Notes under the pieces: generated by a model
Database searches by the model: none
What the model was told of the DNA's origin: nothing
The model's input: only the letters and a program-made list of their open reading frames with translations
Program-made: the position numbers and the translations under genes
Assembly (NCBI GenBank): GCA_018224345.1
Contig: JAGTUW010000303.1
Location: 1-16,903 of the forward strand
Length of the DNA stretch: 16,903 nt
DNA from: Bacteroidota bacterium
GTDB taxonomy: Bacteria; Bacteroidota; Ignavibacteria; SZUA-365
Reading direction: 5' to 3'
Shown: piece after piece, positions 7,294 through 15,613 of the stretch
Layout: the number at the start of each line of letters is the position of its first letter
Numbering within the stretch: the first letter of the stretch is position 1

Positions 7294-8811
7294 TTACCGG
7301 TTCAATTGTGTAAGCACGTCATTGAGAATTTCACGGGAACGCACAACTTCTTTCATCGTCGTGTGATCGGGATACAGAGGACGATCGATATCGAGGTGCG
7401 CGACATGGCGGCGCACTACCTTGCGGGCTCTTTCAACGCCAGCCCCATGCGTGAATTCGCGGAAGTCCAGCGCCTGTGCGGCGGCGATGAATTCTATCCC
7501 GAGGACGCCGCAGGCATTCTCCAGTATCTGTGCGTTCTTGATCGCCGTGTTCATTCCCATCGAAACGAAATCCTCCTGATCGGCGGCAGCGGGAATCGAC
7601 TGTATCGAGGCGGGCGCCGAGAGCATACGTTGTTCGACGATCAGGGAATCCGCTGTATACTGACTCAACATCAAGCCGGAGAACATGCCCGCGCCCTTTG
7701 TGAGGAAGGCCGGAAGGCCAACGCTCAACGCCGGATTCAAGAGGCGGTTGAGCCGCCGTTCGGAAAGAACACTCACCATGGTGATTGCCGCTCCCGCCAT
7801 GTCCATTGGCAACGCAACGGGCGTCCCCTGGAAGTTGGCTCCGGTAAGGGTGAGTTTTTCTTCAGGTAAAAAGATCGGGTTGTCGCCAACACCGTTCAGT
7901 TCTATCTCCACCTGGAGTTTCGCATGGGCGACGGCATCATGTGCTGCACCGATGACCTGCGGGGTCGAGCGCATCGAGTAGGCGTCCTGCACCTTGACCT
8001 TCATTTTTCCGGTCTGCAGGTCGCTGCCTTCGATATACGATGCAATGGCCTGAGCGCTGCGCACCGCACCGGGGAAACCGCGGAGTTCATGCAGACGGGT
8101 GTCATAGGGTTTGAGATTGGCGAGCAGGGCTTCGAGCGACATGGCTGCTGCAATCTCCGCCTGCATCAGCCAGTGATTCATGTCATAGAGATGAATCGCA
8201 CTCATGGCCGTCAGGAGATTCGACCCATTGATAGTGGCAAGTCCGTCACGCGCCTGTAAGCCAGGGACCGGAATACCTGCCGCTTCCATCGCCTTTCCTC
8301 CGGGCATTCGTTCTCCCCTGTACCATGCTTCTCCCTCTCCCATCATGAGCAGGGCGACCTGGGACATCGGGGCGAGATCTCCGGAGGCCCCGACCGATCC
8401 TTTCTGGCAGACTACGGGAGTGACGCCCTTGTTGAGAAGCTCTATCAATGTCAGCGTGATTTCGGGGCGGCAGCCGGAGTTGCCATGTGCATGAACATTG
8501 ATGCGGCCTGCCATCGCGCCGCGTACATATTCGACAGGCGCGGGTTCTCCGATACCGGCGGAATGATTGTAAATCAGATATTTCTGGAATTCCGACACCT
8601 GTTCGTCGCTGAGCACCACCTCGGAAAACTCCCCTATCCCCGTATTGAGGCCGTACATGATTTCTCCGTCTGCGATCTTTTCCTCCAACATCGTGCGGCA
8701 GGTCCTGATGCGTTGCAGTGCGTCGGGATGCAATGCGACAGGCTCGTTGTCGCGTGCGATGCGAACGAGGGTGTCGACAGTGAGATTCGAGCCTTTGAGC
8801 ACAATAGCCAT
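7294..8811 (-). CDS. hutH: Histidine ammonia-lyase (MIO-type aromatic amino acid lyase)
   Basis: HutH deaminates L-histidine to trans-urocanate and ammonium, the first step of the Hut pathway. The 505-residue length is normal. The self-cyclising Ala142-Ser143-Gly144 triad that forms the MIO group lies in GSVGASGDLAP. Tyr53 (MYGLNTGIG), His83, Asn195, Tyr278, Arg281, Phe327 and Glu413 (DQED) match the active-site positions of characterised HALs. The residue before His83 is Asn rather than the Ser of Pseudomonas HAL, and NGSNLLT replaces the usual NGTQ. A related substrate is therefore possible. hutU in the same window supports histidine. The start at 8811 is firm: a perfect AGGAGGT (8819-8825) sits 7 bases upstream. 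It is the first gene of an apparent two-gene unit with the K+ channel. Confidence 0.9.
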   Translation of the reverse strand: MAIVLKGSNLTVDTLVRIARDNEPVALHPDALQRIRTCRTMLEEKIADGEIMYGLNTGIGEFSEVVLSDEQVSEFQKYLIYNHSAGIGEPAPVEYVRGAMAGRINVHAHGNSGCRPEITLTLIELLNKGVTPVVCQKGSVGASGDLAPMSQVALLMMGEGEAWYRGERMPGGKAMEAAGIPVPGLQARDGLATINGSNLLTAMSAIHLYDMNHWLMQAEIAAAMSLEALLANLKPYDTRLHELRGFPGAVRSAQAIASYIEGSDLQTGKMKVKVQDAYSMRSTPQVIGAAHDAVAHAKLQVEIELNGVGDNPIFLPEEKLTLTGANFQGTPVALPMDMAGAAITMVSVLSERRLNRLLNPALSVGLPAFLTKGAGMFSGLMLSQYTADSLIVEQRMLSAPASIQSIPAAADQEDFVSMGMNTAIKNAQILENACGVLGIEFIAAAQALDFREFTHGAGVERARKVVRRHVAHLDIDRPLYPDHTTMKEVVRSREILNDVLTQLNR

Positions 8812-8853
8812 AAACAGTACCTCCTGGTGAGCGAGAGATTCCAGTCTGTGGTC

Positions 8854-8883
8854 AAAATAAGGGATATCTCTATTCCTTGCGAA
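8854..8883 (-). promoter_or_regulatory. Candidate hutH promoter containing an operator-like palindrome
   Basis: On the minus strand TTCGCA (8878-8883) and TATTTT (8854-8859) are spaced 18 bp, weak matches to -35 and -10 boxes (4/6 each). The spacer is almost entirely filled by a 20-bp imperfect palindrome on the plus strand at 8859-8878: AAGGGATA, TCTC, TATTCCTT. Its 8-bp arms differ at one position. This arrangement suits a repressor site that blocks polymerase, perhaps a histidine/urocanate-responsive regulator. It does not resemble the proteobacterial HutC operator. Confidence 0.4.
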
Positions 8884-9072
8884 TGAAAAATACGCGGGAC
8901 GACGACATCAGGAGGGGGCGCGTCGGAACGGCAGCGTGACGGAAACGGGATTGCCTTGCATACGTGGGAGTGGAGATACTATCTGGAACGCTGGCCGGAC
9001 GGACTTCGGGATCGTGGCACAGTGGAAATGGAACGCATGACTGTACGACATGAGATATATTGCTGTGAAAGG

Positions 9073-9109
9073 GAACGGCGTCCACGTTTCGGATACATGG
9101 ACGCCGTTC
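9073..9109 (-). terminator. Strong 12-bp hairpin after pepD
   Basis: GAACGGCGTCCA (9073-9084) and TGGACGCCGTTC (9098-9109) are perfect inverted arms around a 13-nt loop. The hairpin starts about 42 bases after the pepD stop in the direction of pepD transcription. On that strand it is followed by CCCTTTC, only a short T-run. It probably ends or stabilises the pepD mRNA and separates it from hutH. Confidence 0.65.
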
Positions 9110-9151
9110 GTCTACTGCACTGTAACACCGTCGAAGCCGGTGGTGGTACAG

Positions 9152-10618
9152 TTATTTGCTCTTGGCTACGTTCTCAAGTGTTTTGACGATGAGATGCCAG
9201 AACTTCTCCGTCGTCGGGATGTTGAGGCGTTCATCGGGACTGTGCGCGCCCTGGATCGTAGGACCGAAAGAAATCATATCCATATTCGGATAGACTTCCC
9301 CGATCAGCCCGCACTCGAGTCCCGCATGGATGGCCTTGATCTCCGGATCCTTGCCAAACAGCTCCTTGTGACTTGCCCGCACGAACTTGAGCGCGCGCGA
9401 TTCCATGTTCGGTTTCCAGCCCGGGTAGCCGTCTCCCATCACCACTTCGAAGCCAGCGAGACGGAACACCGACTGCACCATTGCGACGGCGTCGAATTTT
9501 TCGGATTCGACGGAACTGCGCTGGCTGCTGCCGACGATCAGCTTCTCGCCCTGTATATTGACGGTGGCCAGGTTGGTCGAGGTTTCGACGAGTCCTTCGA
9601 TATCCGCGCTCATTTTGAGTACTCCATGCGGCAAGGCCTGCAGTACATCGAGCAAGGTGGCGAATTGCAAATCATCCATCACCTGTCCGTTGCCTTTGAC
9701 ACGCTTGGCGAGTACTTTCAGATCGGGTTCGACGGTGCCGATTTCGTTGAAAAAGGTGCGTGTGAAATCATTGACTTTTCCGAGGATGGCATCGGTGTCG
9801 GTTTGCGGCACGTACACAGTCATTTCTGCTTCGCGGGGTATGGCGTTCCGCTTGCTGCCGCCAATCATCCCGGAGAAGGCGATACCGGGGAAATCCTTGC
9901 TCAGGCCGGCGAGGACACGGGTGAGGAATTTGATCGCATTCCCACGACCGGTGTGAATGTCGAGTCCGGAATGTCCACCCTTCAGGCCGTCAACCGCAAT
10001 TTCCACTGCTTCATGGGTTTCTGGTGCGGGTTTGCTTTTCATCGTGAGCACGCCGGCGGTGTCCATGCCGCCCGCGCATCCGACGTAGAGGGCGCCGTCT
10101 TCTTCCGAATCAAGGTTCAGCATGATATCGGCTTTCAGAAAACCTGGTTTGAGGCCTTTCGCACCGGTCAGACCGGTTTCTTCGTCGACAGTGAAGAGGA
10201 ATTCCATCGGAGGATGGACGAGGTCGCTGGATTCGAGTACGGCAAGTCCCGCAGCGACACCGATGCCGTTATCGGCGCCCAACGTCGTGCCCTTTGCTGT
10301 TACCCATTCGCCATCGACATATGCGGCGATCGGGTCATTGTCAAAATCAAATTCCGTGTCCTTGTTCTTTTCGCAGACCATGTCCACATGCCCCTGAATC
10401 AGTACCATGGGTGCCTGTTCGTATCCGGGCGTGGCGTCTTTCCGCACAACAAGATTGCCTGTATCGTCCTGCGCGTAGGTGTGGCCGAGATCGGTGATGA
10501 GTTTCTTGAGGTAGGCAAGAATTTTCTCTTCCTTTTTCGAAGGACGCGGGATTTGCGTCAGGCCGTGAAAGTGTTGCCAGAGTTCTTTTGGTTCGAGTTC
10601 GTTGAGGGGGGTAGACAC
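9152..10618 (-). CDS. pepD: Xaa-His dipeptidase (aminoacyl-histidine dipeptidase, peptidase D)
   Basis: PepD is a cytoplasmic two-metal M20-family peptidase that cleaves X-His dipeptides such as carnosine-like substrates. The 488-residue protein has a full set of likely zinc ligands: His77 and Asp79 (GHVDMV), bridging Asp116 (GADNGIG), catalytic Glu146 and Glu147 (DEETGL), Asp170 (NLDSEED) and His459 (GAHSPDE). The inserted dimerisation or lid domain lies about residues 190-400. The start is a GTG at 10618, since no ATG is available there. AGGAG (10627-10631) sits 8 bases before it. A perfect TATAAT lies further upstream. It probably supplies histidine to HutH, encoded next in the same direction but beyond a hairpin. 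The divergent neighbour is the TPR gene. Confidence 0.93.
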   Translation of the reverse strand: MSTPLNELEPKELWQHFHGLTQIPRPSKKEEKILAYLKKLITDLGHTYAQDDTGNLVVRKDATPGYEQAPMVLIQGHVDMVCEKNKDTEFDFDNDPIAAYVDGEWVTAKGTTLGADNGIGVAAGLAVLESSDLVHPPMEFLFTVDEETGLTGAKGLKPGFLKADIMLNLDSEEDGALYVGCAGGMDTAGVLTMKSKPAPETHEAVEIAVDGLKGGHSGLDIHTGRGNAIKFLTRVLAGLSKDFPGIAFSGMIGGSKRNAIPREAEMTVYVPQTDTDAILGKVNDFTRTFFNEIGTVEPDLKVLAKRVKGNGQVMDDLQFATLLDVLQALPHGVLKMSADIEGLVETSTNLATVNIQGEKLIVGSSQRSSVESEKFDAVAMVQSVFRLAGFEVVMGDGYPGWKPNMESRALKFVRASHKELFGKDPEIKAIHAGLECGLIGEVYPNMDMISFGPTIQGAHSPDERLNIPTTEKFWHLIVKTLENVAKSK

Positions 10619-10651
10619 GATGAGTTCTCCTGCGAATGTGAACGGGGGGCG

Positions 10652-10657
10652 ATTATA
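10652..10657 (-). promoter_or_regulatory. Candidate -10 box for pepD
   Basis: The minus strand reads TATAAT, an exact match to the sigma-70 -10 hexamer, 34 bases before the GTG start of pepD. A good -35 box is not visible at 16-18 bp, so the call rests on one element. Confidence 0.4.
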
Positions 10658-10768
10658 TCCTTACAAGAAAAGAAGAATTTTCATGACTGACAAGACAGAT
10701 CCTGTGCCATGCTTCGGATTGTGTCGAGATCTGAAAAGAGTCCCCTGTATTGTGTCCGTATCCCCACC

Positions 10769-10799
10769 TTGCCTCTCCCCGTGCAATTCGATATGTTTC
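10769..10799 (+). promoter_or_regulatory. Candidate promoter for the TPR/T9SS gene cluster
   Basis: TATGTTTC (10792-10799) matches seven of the eight positions of the Bacteroidota -7 consensus TAnnTTTG. TTG (10769-10771) sits 20 bp upstream, about where the -33 element belongs. The start codon at 10829 is 30 bp downstream. This is a weak, position-based call. Confidence 0.3.
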
Positions 10800-10828
10800 T
10801 TTTTTATCAACATCATGTATAGCCCAAT

Positions 10829-13800
10829 ATGAACCTTCGTCTCTTTGCGATTCTCTTTGTGACCATCCAGGCGCTTGCATCGCCCACTGCGCACGCGCAG
10901 GACACACGCGAAAGCGCGGAATTCAAACTGGCCATACAATTGTACAATGACGGACTCCACGCCCAGGCGGAAGACCAGTTCCATAGCTTCATCGAACGCT
11001 TTCCGAACACGGCCAGCGCTGTCGAAGCGAGATTCTATCTCGGGTTGCTCCAGAAGGAGGCGAAAAAATATGGAGAGGCAAAAAGCACATTCCAGGATTT
11101 CGCCATTCGTTATCGCGATCATTCCCGTGCACCGGATGCCTGGTGGAATCTCGGCGAAATCTATGCCGCCGAATTCAATCATGCCGAAGCGGGAGAGGCC
11201 TTCGCCAAGCTCAAGGCGTTTCATCCGAAGAGTGCGCGTGCCCCGCAGGCACTGCTGGTGGCGAGTGGTCACTTCCTCGATGCAGGTGATTATGAGAACG
11301 CCCGGACCGTACTCAATGCCATTCTTCTCGAATATCCGAGTTCGGAGGTTCGGTACGATGCACAATTCGCGCTTGCGGAACTGTTTCTTGCCACTGGCGA
11401 AGCGGAACGCGCATTACGGGAATTCAACAGACTGAGGACCGAAGCGGTCTCAGCGGAAATGCGTCCCCGAATCATCGCGGCCATCGGAGAGGCCCAGGCA
11501 CAACTCGGAAACCGCACGGAAGCAGAGCAACGTTTCCGTGAAGTCATCAGCAGCTTTCCCGGGACTACCGCATCATACGAAGCACAGGTGAAGCTCGGAG
11601 ACATGCTTCGGACCTTCAGGGACTATGACGGCGCCAGCTCACAGTACGATGCCGTCGCGGGGAATACATCGATTCCGGCAGAAATTCGAAGGAAGGCCTT
11701 TATCGGCGCGGCGAAAACCGCGATGTCCTCTGGAAACGCCTCTGCCGCGCTCGACGCCTATGAACGCCTCCTGCGTGATGTCGGCGGTGAGGCGATCGCA
11801 CCCGGCACATACCGCGATGCCGCGGCAGCGGCACGGCGGGCCGGAGAGTTCGCACAGGCGGAAATCTGGCTCAACCGCCTCTACACCGATACGCTGATCA
11901 GCTACGATCGTCGTATCCTGCTGGTGGAAATGGCGCAAACTGCAAGGGAGGGCCGCAATTATGCTGCGGCTGTCAGCCGCTATCGCCAGTACCTGCAGCA
12001 GTTCCCCAATGACGAGGGTGCAGCATACGCACTTCTGCGTATTGCCGAAATTGAGGAAGAACATTTCCGGAACTATGCCGCCGCGCTCGAACAGTATGCG
12101 GCGGTCATTGAACGCTATGGGTTGACACGTATTGCGGATGATGCACAGTATGGCCGGGCGCGGACACTCGAGAAGCAGGATCAAGCGCTGCAGGCAGCCG
12201 AGGCGTATCGTCAGGTCTTGCTGCAGTATCCCGCATCGGATCTGGGCGCGAAGGCGCAGGAACGCTTGCGCATGCTCGAGCAGGCCGGGGGGGGAGATGC
12301 GGGTAAGGCGGTTGAACAGCTCGCGGCAGTGATCGCGGTGATGAATGAACAACCGGAGCAGGGTGCAGTGGATCTGCTGCTCGGCCGTGTGTATCTCGAA
12401 CACATCCGTGATTTCGAACGTGCCGCGAAACACTATGCCGCCGCAATGCGCAAGGGTGCGCGCGACGCGGAGGCCAGGGAGGCGGCGTTCGGTTCCGCAC
12501 TTGCGACCATCCGCCTCGCCCAGCGCGGCATGCGTGATATTGTCGAGGCCAGGCAACGGAGTGAAGAATTCTTTTCCACATACACGACGGGCGAGGATTA
12601 CGATGCCCTGGCATTCGCCATGTTCCAATTGTCATCCGCCTCGGGCACACCCACGGAAGTGCTCGATGCTGCGACAGCCTTCCTTGCACGCAATCCGGCG
12701 AAGCATCGCGAGGAAGTACTCGTCGCGTATGCGAATGCGATGCTGACGATGGGCCGCGCTGAGGACGCCGAAAAGGAATTCACCAACGTGATAGAAACCA
12801 CCGGATCATCTTCAACTGGGGTGGATGCCTGGTTCGGCAGGGCGCGTAGCAGAGCGGAACTGCGCAATTTCGATGAGGCGATTGCGGATCTGCGTTCCTA
12901 TGAAAATCGCGCACCGAATGGGACTCATATCGCCGCAGCACTGCTGCTGCACGGCCGATTGCTGGCACGTGTCGGACAGTATGAGGAAGCGGTCCGGCGT
13001 TATGACCGGCTGATGACGGATTTTGTGTACAGTGATCTGGCGGACTCCGCGCGTATCGCTGCCATCGATGCGCTCGTGGGTGCCGGATCGATGCAACCTG
13101 CATTGTCGCGCTCGGCACGCTCCCTCGCGATGGCTGAAAACAATCCCTTCCTCGGTGATCATGTCGTGCAGGAATTTCTCTTCCTCCATGCGCAGACCCT
13201 CGCCCGCGCCAGGGAGCGCACCGCGGCGAAACGCATGCTTCTGCGTTATGCTTCCGAACACCCTGATGGAAGTCATATCGGAGAAGTGTATTTCGCTCTG
13301 GGACAGATGTATCGCGATGAGGGCAAAATTGATCTCGCTACTGCGTATCTTCAGCAGGCGGGCGGGATGAAGGATGGGAGTGCCGCGCAACGCAACGCCG
13401 CCGATCTGCTGCTTGAGAGCGGGCGGTATGATCGGGCAATTACGGCATACGAACGACTCGATGACATGGCGTCGACGTCGCTCGAAAAACAATACGCGCA
13501 ATCACGTATCGTTGTGGCGAAATACAGAACTGACAATCTTGAAGCCGCCCGGAATGCCGTGGCGGCATTCAAAGCCGCATGGCCGGATGCCAAACCGGTA
13601 TTGGACGAGTTCGATCTTGAGCAGGGGAAGTATTTTTTCCGACGTGGTGATTATCGCCAGGCACGCAGCCTCTTTGATGATGTAGAAGATTCGCGGACGC
13701 GGCCGCTCAGCGCGCTTGCGATGTATTGGGACGCACGCTGCCATGAAGCGCAGAGCAAAAACAGCGAGGCGATGAAACGTTTCGATGAAGTGATTCGCAA

Positions 13801-14437
13801 GCACCCCGCGACGGAAGCGGCACTCGAGTCGATGATGTCACTCGGGCGCATGCATCTGCGCGCGGAACGCCATCAGGATGCGGCAATGCAATTCAAGGCG
13901 GTTGTCGATCTGGGAGACATTCCCGAAGCGCTGTTGAAAGAAGCGATCAATGGCCTGATTCGCAGCTATGAGGAAATGAGCATGCACGATGTTGCGGCGG
14001 AAATGACGCGCCGCTTCATCGATACCTGGCCGAGTGATCCGACAACCTTCCGCAAGCGCGTCAATCTCGGTGTGTATTACTACCAGCTCAGATATTTCGA
14101 TCAGGCGATTACCCATCTCGAAAGTCTGCTCAACGAGGCCTCTCCCGACGACCAGGCGGAAATCCGGTACTACATCGGTGAAAGCTATTACTATAAAGGT
14201 GATTTCACGCAGGCTGCACTCGAATTTCTCAAGGTCCCCTTCCTGGTCATCGGGAAGACGGAAATTAATTGGTCAGGCGCGGCGTACTACATGGCCGGAA
14301 AATCGTATGAGAATCTCTCGAAGTTTGATCTGGCCCTCGGCATGTACGAGAAAATAATCGAAACACCAGGTATCGACGCACGGGAAAAAGCGCAGGCTGC
14401 CAAAGAAATCGACCGTGTCAAGGCTCTCGTCAAATAA
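10829..14437 (+). CDS. Large exported tetratricopeptide-repeat protein
   Basis: This 1202-residue protein starts with a signal peptide (hydrophobic LFAILFVTIQALA, then AHA before Gln24). There is no lipobox cysteine, so it should be released to the periplasm. Almost all the rest is helical TPR-like repeat. I count about 28 units of 30-45 residues, many with the A-x-x-x-Y/F-x-x-x-x-x-x-x-P ending (for example QFHSFIERFPN, AYRQVLLQYPA and RFDEVIRKHPA). These resemble the BamD/CpoB style of periplasmic repeats. No enzymatic domain is seen. Such solenoids act as scaffolds for envelope machines. T9SS has a TPR component (PorW/SprE), but that is a shorter lipoprotein, so I do not equate them. The next two genes follow on the same strand at 50 and 4 bp and likely form one operon with it. 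Confidence 0.88.
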   Translation: MNLRLFAILFVTIQALASPTAHAQDTRESAEFKLAIQLYNDGLHAQAEDQFHSFIERFPNTASAVEARFYLGLLQKEAKKYGEAKSTFQDFAIRYRDHSRAPDAWWNLGEIYAAEFNHAEAGEAFAKLKAFHPKSARAPQALLVASGHFLDAGDYENARTVLNAILLEYPSSEVRYDAQFALAELFLATGEAERALREFNRLRTEAVSAEMRPRIIAAIGEAQAQLGNRTEAEQRFREVISSFPGTTASYEAQVKLGDMLRTFRDYDGASSQYDAVAGNTSIPAEIRRKAFIGAAKTAMSSGNASAALDAYERLLRDVGGEAIAPGTYRDAAAAARRAGEFAQAEIWLNRLYTDTLISYDRRILLVEMAQTAREGRNYAAAVSRYRQYLQQFPNDEGAAYALLRIAEIEEEHFRNYAAALEQYAAVIERYGLTRIADDAQYGRARTLEKQDQALQAAEAYRQVLLQYPASDLGAKAQERLRMLEQAGGGDAGKAVEQLAAVIAVMNEQPEQGAVDLLLGRVYLEHIRDFERAAKHYAAAMRKGARDAEAREAAFGSALATIRLAQRGMRDIVEARQRSEEFFSTYTTGEDYDALAFAMFQLSSASGTPTEVLDAATAFLARNPAKHREEVLVAYANAMLTMGRAEDAEKEFTNVIETTGSSSTGVDAWFGRARSRAELRNFDEAIADLRSYENRAPNGTHIAAALLLHGRLLARVGQYEEAVRRYDRLMTDFVYSDLADSARIAAIDALVGAGSMQPALSRSARSLAMAENNPFLGDHVVQEFLFLHAQTLARARERTAAKRMLLRYASEHPDGSHIGEVYFALGQMYRDEGKIDLATAYLQQAGGMKDGSAAQRNAADLLLESGRYDRAITAYERLDDMASTSLEKQYAQSRIVVAKYRTDNLEAARNAVAAFKAAWPDAKPVLDEFDLEQGKYFFRRGDYRQARSLFDDVEDSRTRPLSALAMYWDARCHEAQSKNSEAMKRFDEVIRKHPATEAALESMMSLGRMHLRAERHQDAAMQFKAVVDLGDIPEALLKEAINGLIRSYEEMSMHDVAAEMTRRFIDTWPSDPTTFRKRVNLGVYYYQLRYFDQAITHLESLLNEASPDDQAEIRYYIGESYYYKGDFTQAALEFLKVPFLVIGKTEINWSGAAYYMAGKSYENLSKFDLALGMYEKIIETPGIDAREKAQAAKEIDRVKALVK

Positions 14438-14487
14438 CGGTATAGCCTGTGATTACTTCTTTCTTCCCGGAATCCAAGGAGTCAGGT

Positions 14488-15609
14488 ATGAGAATCGGCA
14501 GGATATTGTTTCCCTGCATCATCGCATCCCTCATGAGCTTGTCCTGGGCTGCCACACCTGTGGTTGCGCAGTTGAGCATCAACCCGTCTGCACTGGATTT
14601 CTCAATTGTTCGTGTCGGAAGTGACCGTTGCCTCCCGCTCACATTACGTAACAATGGGGACACACCGTTGATACTCGTCGACGTGATCAATCCGGTCGAA
14701 CCGTTTCAGACAGTGTTTCCGCAGACAATCGATGTTGGCGCGGAAGCTGTGGTGGAACTGTGTTTCCTCGCGTCTCACCTCGGGCCACAATCAGCGGTTG
14801 CAATGGTGGTGTTCGAAAATGGTCGACGGGATACACTGCGCGTACCGTTGAATGCCGTCGGCTATGACAGCATCACCGTCGGTATTACGTCGGACCTGCG
14901 CGGCAGACCCGGCAGCGTTGTACGCATCCCGATAGCGATGTTTGCGCATGTTCCGGCATCCTATCAAGTGCATGGGTTGGCATTGACGCTCGGCTACAAC
15001 GCCACCATGCTGTATCCGCTTTCATCGGAAATCGTAAGTGCCGGGACACGCTGTGCGGATATGCAGGTCGGCACACCTCTGCTCGAACGTTCCTTCGTCG
15101 GACACCACGCATCGGTGACCTATCGCATCGATGGCATGACCGCATTGTCGGGAGATCCCGGTGACATACTGCTTGCACCTCCCTTCCTCGTTCTGCATGG
15201 AGACGCAACGGAGACGCCCGTCCGCATATCACATATGCGCTTCGACGGCAATCAACCTGCAGCCGGCGTAGCCGTGAACGGCCTTTTCCATGCCGACAGC
15301 CTCAGTTTCCAAGATAAACGTCTGCTCAACACCTCGGAGCGCAGGGCTGTCTCCATTGTCGGCAGTTTCCCGAATCCGTTCATCACCACGACCACTATTG
15401 CCTATGCTGTACTCCGCGAAGCGACCCATGTGCGCCTGACGATCTATGATGCAGTGGGACGCCGCCTGCGTGTCATCCAAAACGGCCTTCGGGATTCCGG
15501 TGTGCATCATGCATTGTTCGATGCACGAGGGCTTCCCCCCGGGATGTATTTCTACAGACTCGAATCCGGTACAGCCGCATACATGGGATCAATATTCCGC
15601 ATGAAATGA
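14488..15609 (+). CDS. Secreted protein with ASH-like domain and T9SS sorting domain
   Basis: This 373-residue protein has a signal peptide (residues 1 to about 27, ending PVVA). An immunoglobulin-like ASH/choice-of-anchor-D type domain follows at about 29-126 (INPSALDFSIVRVG, then RDTLRVPLNAVGY). Next comes a cohesin-like beta-sandwich at about 128-268 (RPGSVVRIPIAMF, then LALTLGYNATML). The last 85 residues are a classic type A T9SS sorting domain: SFPNPF (293-298), TIYDAVGRRL (318-327), LPPGMYFYRL (349-358) and a basic end. The protein should cross the inner membrane by Sec and the outer membrane by T9SS, then be anchored or released after CTD removal. The ATG at 14488 is chosen over 14449 because AAGGAG (14476-14481) is 6 bases before it and the signal peptide then starts properly. 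No catalytic domain is visible; it may bind another surface protein. Confidence 0.9.
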   Translation: MRIGRILFPCIIASLMSLSWAATPVVAQLSINPSALDFSIVRVGSDRCLPLTLRNNGDTPLILVDVINPVEPFQTVFPQTIDVGAEAVVELCFLASHLGPQSAVAMVVFENGRRDTLRVPLNAVGYDSITVGITSDLRGRPGSVVRIPIAMFAHVPASYQVHGLALTLGYNATMLYPLSSEIVSAGTRCADMQVGTPLLERSFVGHHASVTYRIDGMTALSGDPGDILLAPPFLVLHGDATETPVRISHMRFDGNQPAAGVAVNGLFHADSLSFQDKRLLNTSERRAVSIVGSFPNPFITTTTIAYAVLREATHVRLTIYDAVGRRLRVIQNGLRDSGVHHALFDARGLPPGMYFYRLESGTAAYMGSIFRMK

Positions 15610-15613
15610 GTGT

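Larger units (their letters stand above)
8812..9151. other. Intergenic region between pepD and hutH
   Basis: These 340 bases lie after the pepD stop and before the hutH start, both on the minus strand. They contain the pepD hairpin (9073-9109), the putative hutH promoter and palindrome (8854-8883) and the hutH ribosome-binding site (8819-8825). The middle part, about 8890-9070, shows no convincing gene or structure. Confidence 0.6.

Noticed and set aside
9050..10690. 546-codon open frame on the plus strand opposite pepD
   Set aside because: It is fully antisense to a strongly supported pepD with all metal ligands. The translation is rich in His, Phe, Gly and Asp with no recognisable domain, as expected from a mirrored GC-rich gene.
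10661..11365. 234-codon minus-strand frame overlapping the pepD upstream region and the TPR start
   Set aside because: It overlaps the signal peptide and first TPR repeats of a well-supported gene and shows no domain.
11639..12628. 329-codon minus-strand frame inside the TPR gene
   Set aside because: It lies wholly within the TPR coding region, is rich in Cys, Arg and Ile without a domain, and has no ribosome-binding site.
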